From positions 1 to 21,050 of the forward strand of contig JAKAFQ010000012.1 of the NCBI GenBank assembly GCA_021817875.1: a DNA stretch of 21,050 nt, read 5' to 3'. The stretch's first letter is position 1, and each line of letters opens with the position of its first letter. Below the pieces are notes generated by a model. It saw only the letters and a program-made list of their open reading frames with translations. It made no database searches and was not told the DNA's origin. The stretch is from Pseudomonadota bacterium. Lineage in GTDB: Bacteria > Pseudomonadota > Gammaproteobacteria > Steroidobacterales > Steroidobacteraceae. Made by a program: the position numbers and the translations under genes. Of the stretch, positions 1 through 6,445 are shown one piece after another.

Positions 1-1074
1 CCGGAGCGCAAAATCACGCCCTGGCGCTACCTCGCCTCGCGTGCCTTCCAGGACCATGTGCCGATCACGATCCTCGCCGGCAAACAGACCGGCCGCCTGG
101 AGATTCGCACCGATTCGGTCGTCAAACAGGTGCTGATCGACAGGCAGACCGGGCGGGCGAGCGGCGTCTCCTACATCGACGCGCGCACCAGGCAGGCGCA
201 CGAGGCATCGGCCGATGTCGTGGTGCTTTGCGCCTCGACCATCGAGTCCGTGCGATTGTTGCTGAATTCCGCGTGCGAAAGCCATCCGAACGGTCTCGGC
301 AATTCCTCCGGGGTGCTCGGCCGCTATTTCATGGACCAGTGCTGGGCGATCGCGTTCGGCGCGGTGCCCGGGGACAGCGGCTGGGAGGTGGTCGATCCGG
401 CTTACGGCGACTCGGTGAGCCGCAACCCCGGCGGACTGTACCTCCCGCGGTTCCAGAACCTCGATCGCGTGACGCATCCGCAGTTCAAGCGCGGCTTCAA
501 CATCCAGGGCGCCATCGGGCGCTTTCCGGTTCCGGAGGGCGCGCCGCCCCTGTACGGCTTCACCGCGCAGGGCGAGATGCTGCCTCAGTACGACAATCGC
601 ATCAGCATCAATCGCTCGCGCAGAGACGCGTGGGGAATCCCGATCGCGCACATCCGCTGTCTGCCCGGAGACAATGAGCGCAAGATGCTGCAGACCGAAA
701 TGCAGATCCTCAAGGAACTGGTGGCGCTCAACGGGTTCGAGATCGAATTCGCCGGCAGCCTGCTCGGAATCGATGATCCGGAACATCTGATGCCGCACTC
801 CGACTGGCTGACGCGATTCCTGTTCCGTCGCTCCTATCGCAAGACTCTGGGCCTGGGCGCGGCGATTCACGAGTGCGGTGGTGCGCGCATGGGCACGGAT
901 CCCGGAAAATCGGTGCTGAATCCGCACAATCAGATGTGGGACGTCAAAAATGTCTTCGTCACCGATCCGAGCAGCTTCGTGAGTAACGGCACCTGTGGCC
1001 CGACGCTCACCGCGATGGCCCTGACCGTCAGAGCATGCGAGTACATCGGCAAAGAACTCGGCAAGAGCCTCTGA
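1..1074 (+). CDS. GMC-family FAD-dependent oxidoreductase, C-terminal part (5' end cut by window)
   Basis: The frame is open from base 1 and ends at the TGA at 1072-1074, so about 357 C-terminal residues are present and the FAD-binding N-terminus lies outside. The visible part fits glucose-methanol-choline oxidoreductases of the gluconate-dehydrogenase-like type. A segment reading VVVLCASTIESVRLLLNS is followed, near the end, by HECGGARMG (His codon at 868-870) and then NGTCGPTLTAMAL (Asn codon at 985-987). The His and the Asn occupy the places of the GMC catalytic His and His/Asn pair. Such enzymes oxidise an alcohol or sugar and pass electrons from FAD to an acceptor. It lies 58 bp before cofC on the same strand and may share its transcript. 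The substrate cannot be read from the sequence. The family call is firm and the function is not. Confidence 0.85.
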   Translation, partial: PERKITPWRYLASRAFQDHVPITILAGKQTGRLEIRTDSVVKQVLIDRQTGRASGVSYIDARTRQAHEASADVVVLCASTIESVRLLLNSACESHPNGLGNSSGVLGRYFMDQCWAIAFGAVPGDSGWEVVDPAYGDSVSRNPGGLYLPRFQNLDRVTHPQFKRGFNIQGAIGRFPVPEGAPPLYGFTAQGEMLPQYDNRISINRSRRDAWGIPIAHIRCLPGDNERKMLQTEMQILKELVALNGFEIEFAGSLLGIDDPEHLMPHSDWLTRFLFRRSYRKTLGLGAAIHECGGARMGTDPGKSVLNPHNQMWDVKNVFVTDPSSFVSNGTCGPTLTAMALTVRACEYIGKELGKSL

Positions 1075-1122
1075 ACAGAGCACGCCGATCGAGCGATGCG
1101 GGGCCCGCGGACCTCGGCGGGC

Positions 1123-1127
1123 AGGAG
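1123..1127 (+). promoter_or_regulatory. Ribosome binding site of cofC
   Basis: AGGAG is followed by a 5-nt spacer and the ATG at 1133. It decides between this ATG and an in-frame GTG at 1127, which overlaps the Shine-Dalgarno sequence itself and is therefore unlikely to be the start. Confidence 0.7.
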
Positions 1128-1132
1128 TGTCC

Positions 1133-1747
1133 ATGGGCGTCTCATCGCTGAGCTGTGCGGCCATCATCGCGGTGAAGCGCCGCTCGCGCGGCAAGAGTCA
1201 CCTGGCCGATTGCCTCACGGCGCAGCAGCGGGTCGAGCTGATTCGCGCCATGCTCGATCGGGTGATCGAGGCGGCGCAGGGCGCCGCGTCCATCACCCGG
1301 ACGCTGGTGGTCAGCCCGGAGCGTGACACCCTCGCTGCGCGGGTTCCGCTGCTGATCGACGGCGGCGAGGGGTTGAATCAGGCCTTCGAGCTGGCTCGCC
1401 GCGCACTGCGCGAGCGCGGGGTGCTGAGGATGCTGGCGCTGCCCGGGGACCTGCCCGGCGTAAGCCCGGCGGACCTCGATGCGCTGGTGAGCGCCGCCGG
1501 CGACGGGGTCGCGATCGCCGCGGATCGCCGCGGCAGCGGCACGAATGCCCTCGTCTGCCCGGTCCATCTGCCCCTGACCTTCCATTTCGGTCCCGACAGC
1601 CGCCGGCTGCACGTCGAGGAGGCGCGCAAGCTCGGGATCGAGCCGGTCATCGTCTCGCGTCCGGGTCTGGATTTCGACGTCGATCTGCCGGCGGATCTCG
1701 TGCGTTTGAGATACCTGCACGGTACCCTGTCCGCCGCGGTCCAGTGA
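1133..1747 (+). CDS. cofC: CofC/FbiD, phospholactate (or phosphoenolpyruvate/phosphoglycerate) guanylyltransferase
   Basis: This cytoplasmic enzyme of coenzyme F420 synthesis uses GTP to activate a three-carbon phospho-acid, giving the GDP-linked donor for CofD. The 204-residue protein has the family landmarks in order: VKRRSRGKSHLADCL near the N-terminus (the CofC K-x-x-x-x-KSRLA region), GGEGLNQAFELA, LPGDLPGVSPADLDAL, DRRGSGTNALVCP, FHFGPDSRRLH and PGLDFDVDLPADL. Length and motif order match family members. The start is the ATG with a good ribosome binding site. It is followed after 37 bp by cofE and cofD, which supports the call strongly. Known CofC homologues differ in using 2-phospholactate, phosphoenolpyruvate or 3-phosphoglycerate, and I cannot tell which applies here. 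Confidence 0.92.
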   Translation: MGVSSLSCAAIIAVKRRSRGKSHLADCLTAQQRVELIRAMLDRVIEAAQGAASITRTLVVSPERDTLAARVPLLIDGGEGLNQAFELARRALRERGVLRMLALPGDLPGVSPADLDALVSAAGDGVAIAADRRGSGTNALVCPVHLPLTFHFGPDSRRLHVEEARKLGIEPVIVSRPGLDFDVDLPADLVRLRYLHGTLSAAVQ

Positions 1748-1784
1748 AAGCCTCAAGCCCCGTTCAGCCCCCGATGAGACCCCG

Positions 1785-2561
1785 ATGCCGGTGAAGTTCG
1801 ATCAGCTCGTGCTGCGCGCCTTGCCGGGGATTCCCGCGATCCGCGCCGGTGATGATCTCGGCGAGATCACCTGGGAGGCGCTGCAGCGGCTGCCGCTCGA
1901 GCTGCTCCCGGGGGACATCCTGGTGTTCGCCCAGAAGATCGTCTCGAAGGCCGAGGGCCGGCTCGTCGATCTGCGCACCGTGACGCCCGGCGAACAGGCC
2001 GAGCGGCTCGCGCGGCAGACGGACAAGGACCCCCGGATCGTCGAGGTCATCCTGTCGGAGGCGCGCCGCGTCGTGCGCGCCGTGCCGGGGATCCTGATCG
2101 TGGAGCACCGGCTGGGTTGGGTGATGGCCAACGCCGGTGTCGATCAGTCGAACGTCGTGGCCGGGAACGACGGCATGTACGCCTTGCTGCTGCCGGCCGA
2201 TCCGGATGCGAGCGCCGAGCGGTTGCGCGCGCAGCTCGCGGAGCGGAGCGGGGTAGCCGTGGGCGTGATCATCAACGACAGCTTCGGCCGGCCCTGGCGG
2301 GTCGGCACCACCGGGGTGGCGATCGGTTGCGCCGGGCTGCCGGCCGTGCTCGACCTGCGCGGTCAGCCTGATTGGGGAGGACGGACGCTGCGCGCGACGG
2401 TCATCGGACATGCCGACGAGATCGCGGCCGCCGCATCACTCGTCATGGGCCAGGCGGCTGAAGGCCAGCCGATCGTGCTCGTGCGGGGCGTGGTGACGAG
2501 TGCCCCGGCGGCGCCGGCCCGGGCGCTCATTCGAACCGAGGCGGAGGACCTGTTTCGATGA
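1785..2561 (+). CDS. cofE: CofE, coenzyme F420-0:L-glutamate ligase
   Basis: CofE adds gamma-linked glutamates to F420-0 in a GTP-dependent reaction in the cytoplasm. The 258-residue protein carries the family blocks GDILVFAQKIVSKAEG, DPRIVEVILSEA, HRLGWVMANAGVDQSNV, VIINDSFGRPWRVGTTGVAIG and WGGRTLRATVIGHADE. It ends soon after the ligase fold, so the C-terminal nitroreductase-like domain of actinobacterial FbiB is absent. The ATG at 1785 lacks a clear Shine-Dalgarno sequence. A GTG at 1791 is in frame but less likely. The gene is 37 bp after cofC, and its stop overlaps the cofD start (ATGA at 2558-2561), which implies translational coupling. Confidence 0.93.
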   Translation: MPVKFDQLVLRALPGIPAIRAGDDLGEITWEALQRLPLELLPGDILVFAQKIVSKAEGRLVDLRTVTPGEQAERLARQTDKDPRIVEVILSEARRVVRAVPGILIVEHRLGWVMANAGVDQSNVVAGNDGMYALLLPADPDASAERLRAQLAERSGVAVGVIINDSFGRPWRVGTTGVAIGCAGLPAVLDLRGQPDWGGRTLRATVIGHADEIAAAASLVMGQAAEGQPIVLVRGVVTSAPAAPARALIRTEAEDLFR

Positions 2562-3559
2562 ACTCCCGCGTGGTGGCCCTCAGCGGGGGCGTTGGCGGTG
2601 CGAAACTGGTCCAGGGGCTGAGCCAGCTGCTCGACGGCGCCGCCCTGACAGCGATCGTCAACACCGGCGATGACTTCGAACACCTCGGATTGCGCATCAG
2701 TCCGGATATCGATTCGGTGGTGTATGCACTCGCCGGACTCGACGATCCGGAGCGCGGTTGGGGCCGATGCGGCGAGTCATGGACCTTCATGGCCGCGCTG
2801 CAGGCCCTGGGAGGTCCGAGCTGGTTCGCATTGGGCGACGGCGATCTCGCCATGCACGTCGAACGTACGCGGCGCATGGCCGAAGGCGCGACGCTCGGTG
2901 AGGTGACGCAGCAACTGACCCGCGCCCTGGGTGTGCGGGCACGGGTGGTGCCGATGAGCGACGATCCGGTTCGCACCCGCGTCGACACCGATGAAGGCGA
3001 GCTCGGATTTCAGGATTATTTCGTGAACAGGCGATGTGCGCCGCGCATCCGATCGCTGCGCTTCGAAGGGGCGGAGCGGGCACGCGCGCACCCGGAAGCC
3101 CTCGCGGCATTGAGGGCGCCGGAGCTGCGCCTGGTCATCGTGTGTCCCTCCAATCCGTTCGTCAGCATCGGGCCGATTCTGGCCGTGCCGGGCATGCGGG
3201 CGGCGCTCGAATCCGTCCGCGCGCCGGTGGTCGCCGTCACGCCGATCATCGGCGGTCGGGCGGTCAAGGGTCCGGCGGCGAAAATGCTCGCTGAATTGGG
3301 CCTTGCAGTCAGTGGTCGCGCGGTGGCGTGTCACTACGCGGACCTGATCGATGCGTTTGTCCTCGATCGGATCGACGAGCGGGAACCGGCGGGCGACGCC
3401 CCCGCCGGCATGCGCCTGCTGTATGCCGACACGCTCATGCGCGACCGCGATGACCGACGGCGGCTCGCCGCCGAGGTGCTCTCGCTCGCGGAATCTCTGG
3501 CGGCCGAGCCCAGCGCCGCTCAGACGCGCGGCGCACGCAGACCCGGCCCGCGCCGCTGA
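2558..3559 (+). CDS. cofD: CofD, phospho-L-lactate transferase (F420-0 synthesis)
   Basis: CofD transfers the phospholactyl (or equivalent) group from the CofC product to the deazaflavin FO, forming F420-0 or dehydro-F420-0. The 333-residue protein starts with ALSGGVGGAKLVQGL (glycine-rich loop at residues 10-14). It continues with IVNTGDDFEHLGLRISPDIDSVVYALAG, GLRISPDIDS being the FO/GDP-site block, then RGWGRCGESW, FQDYFVNRRC, VCPSNPFVSIGPILAVPGMR and VTPIIGGRAVKGPAAKM. All are typical of the family. The start overlaps the cofE stop by four bases, and GGAGG lies about 10 nt upstream. The last 20 residues are Arg/Ala/Pro-rich and poorly conserved. It is the last gene of the cassette and faces the TetR gene 67 bp away. 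Confidence 0.94.
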   Translation: MNSRVVALSGGVGGAKLVQGLSQLLDGAALTAIVNTGDDFEHLGLRISPDIDSVVYALAGLDDPERGWGRCGESWTFMAALQALGGPSWFALGDGDLAMHVERTRRMAEGATLGEVTQQLTRALGVRARVVPMSDDPVRTRVDTDEGELGFQDYFVNRRCAPRIRSLRFEGAERARAHPEALAALRAPELRLVIVCPSNPFVSIGPILAVPGMRAALESVRAPVVAVTPIIGGRAVKGPAAKMLAELGLAVSGRAVACHYADLIDAFVLDRIDEREPAGDAPAGMRLLYADTLMRDRDDRRRLAAEVLSLAESLAAEPSAAQTRGARRPGPRR

Positions 3560-3626
3560 GTCCGGTCAACCGTATCCCGGCGCCACCGCAGAGGTGACCC
3601 GGGCGAGGGCCGGCGATCGCCCCGCG

Positions 3627-4229
3627 TCAGCGGTCAGGCTCCGAAGCTGCCGCAGCGGCGGGCAGCAGCGCCTCCAGGGAATGCTGCGCCACCGCCTGCA
3701 GTGTCCGGCGCTCGGCGCCCGCCTTGGCCTGGATGCGCAGGCCGGCAATGAGCGCAATCAGACTCTGGGCCAGCACGTCGGCATCGGTGCCGGGCGGGAT
3801 CCCGCCCAGTTGCTGAGTCTGCGCGATCGCCGTACGCAACACGTCACCGATCTGCGCGAGGCCGCGCCGCAGCTCGCCGGCGATCCGCCGGTCGCGTGCG
3901 GCGAGTTCGGCGGCACAATTGACCAGCAGGCATCCCCGGCCGTCGTTGTTGTCGCTGGCGATGCTTTCCAGGAGCGCGCGCAGGCCCGCACGCAGACCCT
4001 TGCGGCCCAGCAGGGTCCGCAGCATCCCGGCCTGCGAGGCCGAGTAGTGCTCCAGGACCCCGGTCAGCAGTTGCCGCTTGCTGCCGAAGCTGTTGTACAG
4101 CGAGGATTTGCTCAGCCCCATCGCCGCTTCGAGGTCGCTGACCGAAGATGCCTCGTAGCCCCGCCTCCAGATGAGATCCGTGGCAGCATCGAGCACCTTG
4201 CGCCTGTCGAATGCGATCGGTCTCGGCAT
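3627..4229 (-). CDS. TetR/AcrR-family transcriptional repressor
   Basis: This is a 200-residue one-component regulator. The N-terminal helix-turn-helix spans about residues 8-52, with VLDAATDLIWRRGYEASSVSDLEAAMGLSKSSLYNSFGSKRQLL spread over that range, the usual TetR pattern of recognition helix then YxxFxSK. The rest is the helical ligand and dimer domain. The frame stays open for 41 codons upstream of the chosen ATG (4229), but that stretch runs through the operator and promoter and is not protein-like, and the shorter form has the normal family length. The gene is convergent with cofD and divergent from the dehalogenase gene. An inverted repeat 25 bp upstream suggests autorepression. Ligand and wider targets are unknown; the adjacent dehalogenase is the obvious candidate target. 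Confidence 0.88.
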   Translation of the reverse strand: MPRPIAFDRRKVLDAATDLIWRRGYEASSVSDLEAAMGLSKSSLYNSFGSKRQLLTGVLEHYSASQAGMLRTLLGRKGLRAGLRALLESIASDNNDGRGCLLVNCAAELAARDRRIAGELRRGLAQIGDVLRTAIAQTQQLGGIPPGTDADVLAQSLIALIAGLRIQAKAGAERRTLQAVAQHSLEALLPAAAAASEPDR

Positions 4230-4253
4230 GGGTCGGGAAGGGCGCGGCAAATA

Positions 4254-4269
4254 TGTACTGAACGGTACA
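4254..4269. promoter_or_regulatory. Probable TetR operator
   Basis: TGTAC and GTACA arms flank a 6-bp centre (TGTACTGAACGGTACA), 25 bp before the TetR start codon. The arms are perfect inverted repeats in the size range bound by TetR dimers. The site covers the proposed -10 of the tetR promoter, which would give autorepression. It is an inference from position and symmetry. Confidence 0.55.
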
Positions 4270-4291
4270 AAAAATCCGGGCCGGGCGTCAA
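4262..4291 (-). promoter_or_regulatory. Possible promoter of the TetR gene
   Basis: On the minus strand, TTGACG (4291-4286, 5 of 6 to the -35 consensus) is followed after 18 bp by TACCGT (4267-4262, 3 of 6 to the -10 consensus). The -10 lies inside the operator repeat. The -35 is good and the -10 is weak. Confidence 0.35.
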
Positions 4292-4325
4292 GGCATTTCC
4301 CCGGAGCGCACGCCGGGTCGGGGCA

Positions 4326-4341
4326 TTCCCGCCGGCGGGAA
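4326..4341. repeat. Perfect 16-bp palindrome
   Basis: TTCCCGCCGGCGGGAA is its own reverse complement. After one mismatch on each side, GC pairs extend the symmetry. It lies between the TetR promoter and the dehalogenase gene, about 260 bp before the dehalogenase start. It may be a regulator site or a hairpin. No T-run follows on either strand, so it is not a classic terminator. Confidence 0.5.
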
Positions 4342-4593
4342 CGCTGCGCCACCCGTGCGCCAGCAGCGCGGTGCCGCCCGCCGGGCGCATCGAGCGCGCG
4401 CGGAGCCCGGATCTGTCCGGCCGCGACCCGGGGCCGATGCCGCGCGATATTTTCCCTTTCCCGGCGGATTCAGCCATCATTCGGTCGCAGTTCTGCCCTG
4501 CAGGTGCGACGCCCTGAAAACCCGCCCGCCAGGCGCTCCGCACCGCTGGCAGGAGCCCGGAAACGCAATGTCGGCCGGCAGTGGCGGGAGGCC

Positions 4594-4598
4594 GGAGG
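4594..4598 (+). promoter_or_regulatory. Ribosome binding site of the dehalogenase
   Basis: GGAGG with a 5-nt spacer to the ATG at 4604. It fixes the start against the upstream in-frame candidates at 4355 and beyond. Confidence 0.75.
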
Positions 4599-4603
4599 TT
4601 CCC

Positions 4604-5287
4604 ATGAACACGCCGTTGACCGGAATCCGCGCCTGCGTCTTCGACGCCTACGGCACGCTGTTCGATTACGCCTCGGCGGCAGCGCGTTGTGCTGATGTGC
4701 CGCAGGCGCTGCGCGAGCGGCTCAATGTGTTATGGCGGGAGAAGCAACTGCAATACACCTGGCTGCGCACGCTGCAGGGGCGACACGCGGATTTCCGGCA
4801 GGTGACCGGCGATGCGCTCGATTTCGCCCTGGAGACCGTCGGGATCGACTCGCGCGCGGTGCGCGAGCGGCTGATGAGTCTGTACCTGCGTCTGGATGCC
4901 TTTCCCGAGGTGCCGCAGGTGCTCGCGCGGCTGAAAGCCGCCGGCCTCAAGACCGCCATCCTGTCCAACGGCTCGCCAGAGATGCTGCAGGCAGCGGTCG
5001 AACACGCGAAACTCGGCCCGCTGCTCGACGCCGTGCTGTCGGTGGAGGCCGTCGGAGTCTACAAACCGCACCCGAAGGTCTATCAGCTCGCCGTGGACCG
5101 GCTGGGCGTGGCGCCGCGCGCCATCGCATTTCAGTCATCGAACGCCTGGGACGCCTGGGGGGCTTCGGCCTATGGACTGAGCGTGGTGTGGTGCAACCGT
5201 TACGCGCAGCGCCCGGAGCGCCTGCCGGGCGGGCCGGACCGGCAGATCACCTCGCTGACGGCGCTGCCGGCCCTGGTGGGGGCCTGA
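4604..5287 (+). CDS. (S)-2-haloacid dehalogenase, HAD superfamily type II
   Basis: The enzyme would hydrolyse L-2-haloalkanoic acids to D-2-hydroxy acids via an aspartyl ester, in the cytoplasm. The 227-residue protein aligns by eye with L-DEX-type enzymes with a constant small offset. D14 is the nucleophile in FDAYGTLFD, T18 follows it, R45 lies in WREKQL, S121 in LSNGSP, K154 and Y160 in YKPHPKVY, and N180 and D183 in SSNAWDAWGA. These match Asp10, Thr14, Arg41, Ser118, Lys151, Tyr157, Asn177 and Asp180 of Pseudomonas L-DEX, so the full catalytic set is present. It is divergent from a TetR gene that may control it. Haloacid dehalogenase homologues are common in bacteria that do not use haloacids, so the physiological substrate is uncertain. 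Confidence 0.9.
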   Translation: MNTPLTGIRACVFDAYGTLFDYASAAARCADVPQALRERLNVLWREKQLQYTWLRTLQGRHADFRQVTGDALDFALETVGIDSRAVRERLMSLYLRLDAFPEVPQVLARLKAAGLKTAILSNGSPEMLQAAVEHAKLGPLLDAVLSVEAVGVYKPHPKVYQLAVDRLGVAPRAIAFQSSNAWDAWGASAYGLSVVWCNRYAQRPERLPGGPDRQITSLTALPALVGA

Positions 5288-5377
5288 GAGGTTTCCGACG
5301 GTATCCTGAGGAGCGCCGATCCTTTACCTTTGACGCCGAATGGGACTGCGGGCTCGGGCGGAAATCGTCACACACCG

Positions 5378-6445
5378 ATGGAATCCATTTACTTCGTGCT
5401 GTCCTGGGCATGCCACCGCAGATGCCCCCATTGCTACGAACCGCGCTTCCGCCCGTATGTGCGCGGAGCGCTCGAGGCGCTGGTGCGCGAGGCGGCCGCG
5501 AACGTCCCGCGCATCATCGAGCACCTGCCCGAGTGCATGACCTATTTCGACCGCGAACAGCCCGCGTCCGACGGAAGCCTGCCCCGGCGGCGCGGTCGCA
5601 TCATCCTCTCGGGCGGTGAAGTGCTGATCGCGCCGATCCGCACCCGGGTGCTGTATCCGGCCATGGAGCGGATTCGGGCGCGCTATGCCGGCACCGGTGG
5701 CGTGGATCTCATCGTCCAGACGACGGGCGACCTGCTGACGGACAGCCTCGTCGAGGAACTGCTGGCGAGCGGCGCCTCGACGATTTCGGTATCGGGAGTC
5801 GATGAGTTCCACTCCGGCCTGCACACGCCCGCCCGGCGGCTCGCATTCACCGAGCGGCTGACGCGGCTGTTCGAAGCGCATGGCCTCAGACCCGCCGGCG
5901 CACCGATCGGTCCCGGGGCGGGTCCAGAGGATTCATCGGGGCCCCGTTACCATTTTTTCGGCGCGACCCCGGATGCGTGGATCGGACGGCTCTGGCCGAG
6001 GGGGCGGGCCTGGGAAAATAGCCTGTCGACGGCGACCCTTGCCGAGAACTTCTGCAACCGCTGGTCCGGTGGACTGAATTTTCTCGAGCATCGCTACAAC
6101 GGCTCGGAAGTGTCCATCGATCCGCACGGCAATGTCTTTCCGTGCTGCCTGAAGACCCGCCGGCCGATCGGCAGCCTGCTGGAGGACGATTTGATTTCGA
6201 TTCTGGATTCCCTGGCGCAGGAACCGGCGTTTCAGGCCATCTCCACGGGCCATCCCGAGCGCATGGGACTCGCCTACGGATGGAGCGAGGAGCGATTCCT
6301 CGCCGAGTGCGGTACCGTCACGCCCAAAGGAGAGCCCTATGCCAACCTGTGCATCGGCTGCGACCGCTTCCACGAGGCGGTGCTGGGACCGGTGATCGAT
6401 GCGGCGCGCGCTCGGCGCGCTGTCGCCCGGGCTGGCGTGCCGTGA
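5378..6445 (+). CDS. Radical SAM protein with C-terminal Cys-rich (SPASM/twitch-like) region
   Basis: Counting from the ATG at 5378 the protein has 355 residues. C12, C16 and C19 (CHRRCPHC) form the CxxxCxxC motif that binds the SAM-reducing [4Fe-4S] cluster, and SGGE near residue 80 is the SAM-binding GGE motif. Further cysteines at C226, C256, C257, C311, C325 and C328 (FPCCLK and CIGCDRF) resemble the auxiliary-cluster domain of SPASM/twitch proteins. A TTG at 5330 would add 16 residues; neither start has a strong ribosome site. The stop overlaps the next start (TGATG), so it is translationally coupled to the ABC importer genes. It lacks the features of FO synthase and of the arsenosugar enzyme ArsS. 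The reaction is unknown: modification of a peptide or of the imported compound are both possible. Confidence 0.85.
   Translation: MESIYFVLSWACHRRCPHCYEPRFRPYVRGALEALVREAAANVPRIIEHLPECMTYFDREQPASDGSLPRRRGRIILSGGEVLIAPIRTRVLYPAMERIRARYAGTGGVDLIVQTTGDLLTDSLVEELLASGASTISVSGVDEFHSGLHTPARRLAFTERLTRLFEAHGLRPAGAPIGPGAGPEDSSGPRYHFFGATPDAWIGRLWPRGRAWENSLSTATLAENFCNRWSGGLNFLEHRYNGSEVSIDPHGNVFPCCLKTRRPIGSLLEDDLISILDSLAQEPAFQAISTGHPERMGLAYGWSEERFLAECGTVTPKGEPYANLCIGCDRFHEAVLGPVIDAARARRAVARAGVP

Larger units (their letters stand above)
4292..4603. other. Intergenic region between TetR promoter and dehalogenase
   Basis: No convincing gene is seen in this 312-bp stretch. The dehalogenase frame stays open upstream to 4355, but the translation is Arg/Pro/Ala-rich and has no family similarity, as expected of GC-rich non-coding DNA. 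The stretch contains a perfect 16-bp palindrome (4326-4341), a smaller repeat GCCCG-C-CGGGC (4376-4386) and one AT-richer patch near 4445-4460. That patch could be part of the dehalogenase promoter, but no good -35/-10 pair is visible. Confidence 0.5.

Noticed and set aside
3601..3622. Hairpin GGGCGA...TCGCCC between convergent cofD and tetR as a terminator
   Set aside because: The stem is only 6 bp with a 10-nt loop and no T-run on either strand; it is not distinguishable from chance in GC-rich DNA.
5288..5377. Possible riboswitch (thiamine-type CTGAG signature) before the radical SAM gene
   Set aside because: The gap is only 90 bp and lacks the second conserved element and paired stems of a TPP or cobalamin aptamer.
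5378..6445. Radical SAM gene as the missing FO synthase or as ArsS
   Set aside because: It has one radical SAM domain with CHRRCPHC and a C-terminal Cys-rich part, unlike the CofG/CofH/FbiC motifs and unlike the ArsS Cys-rich domain.
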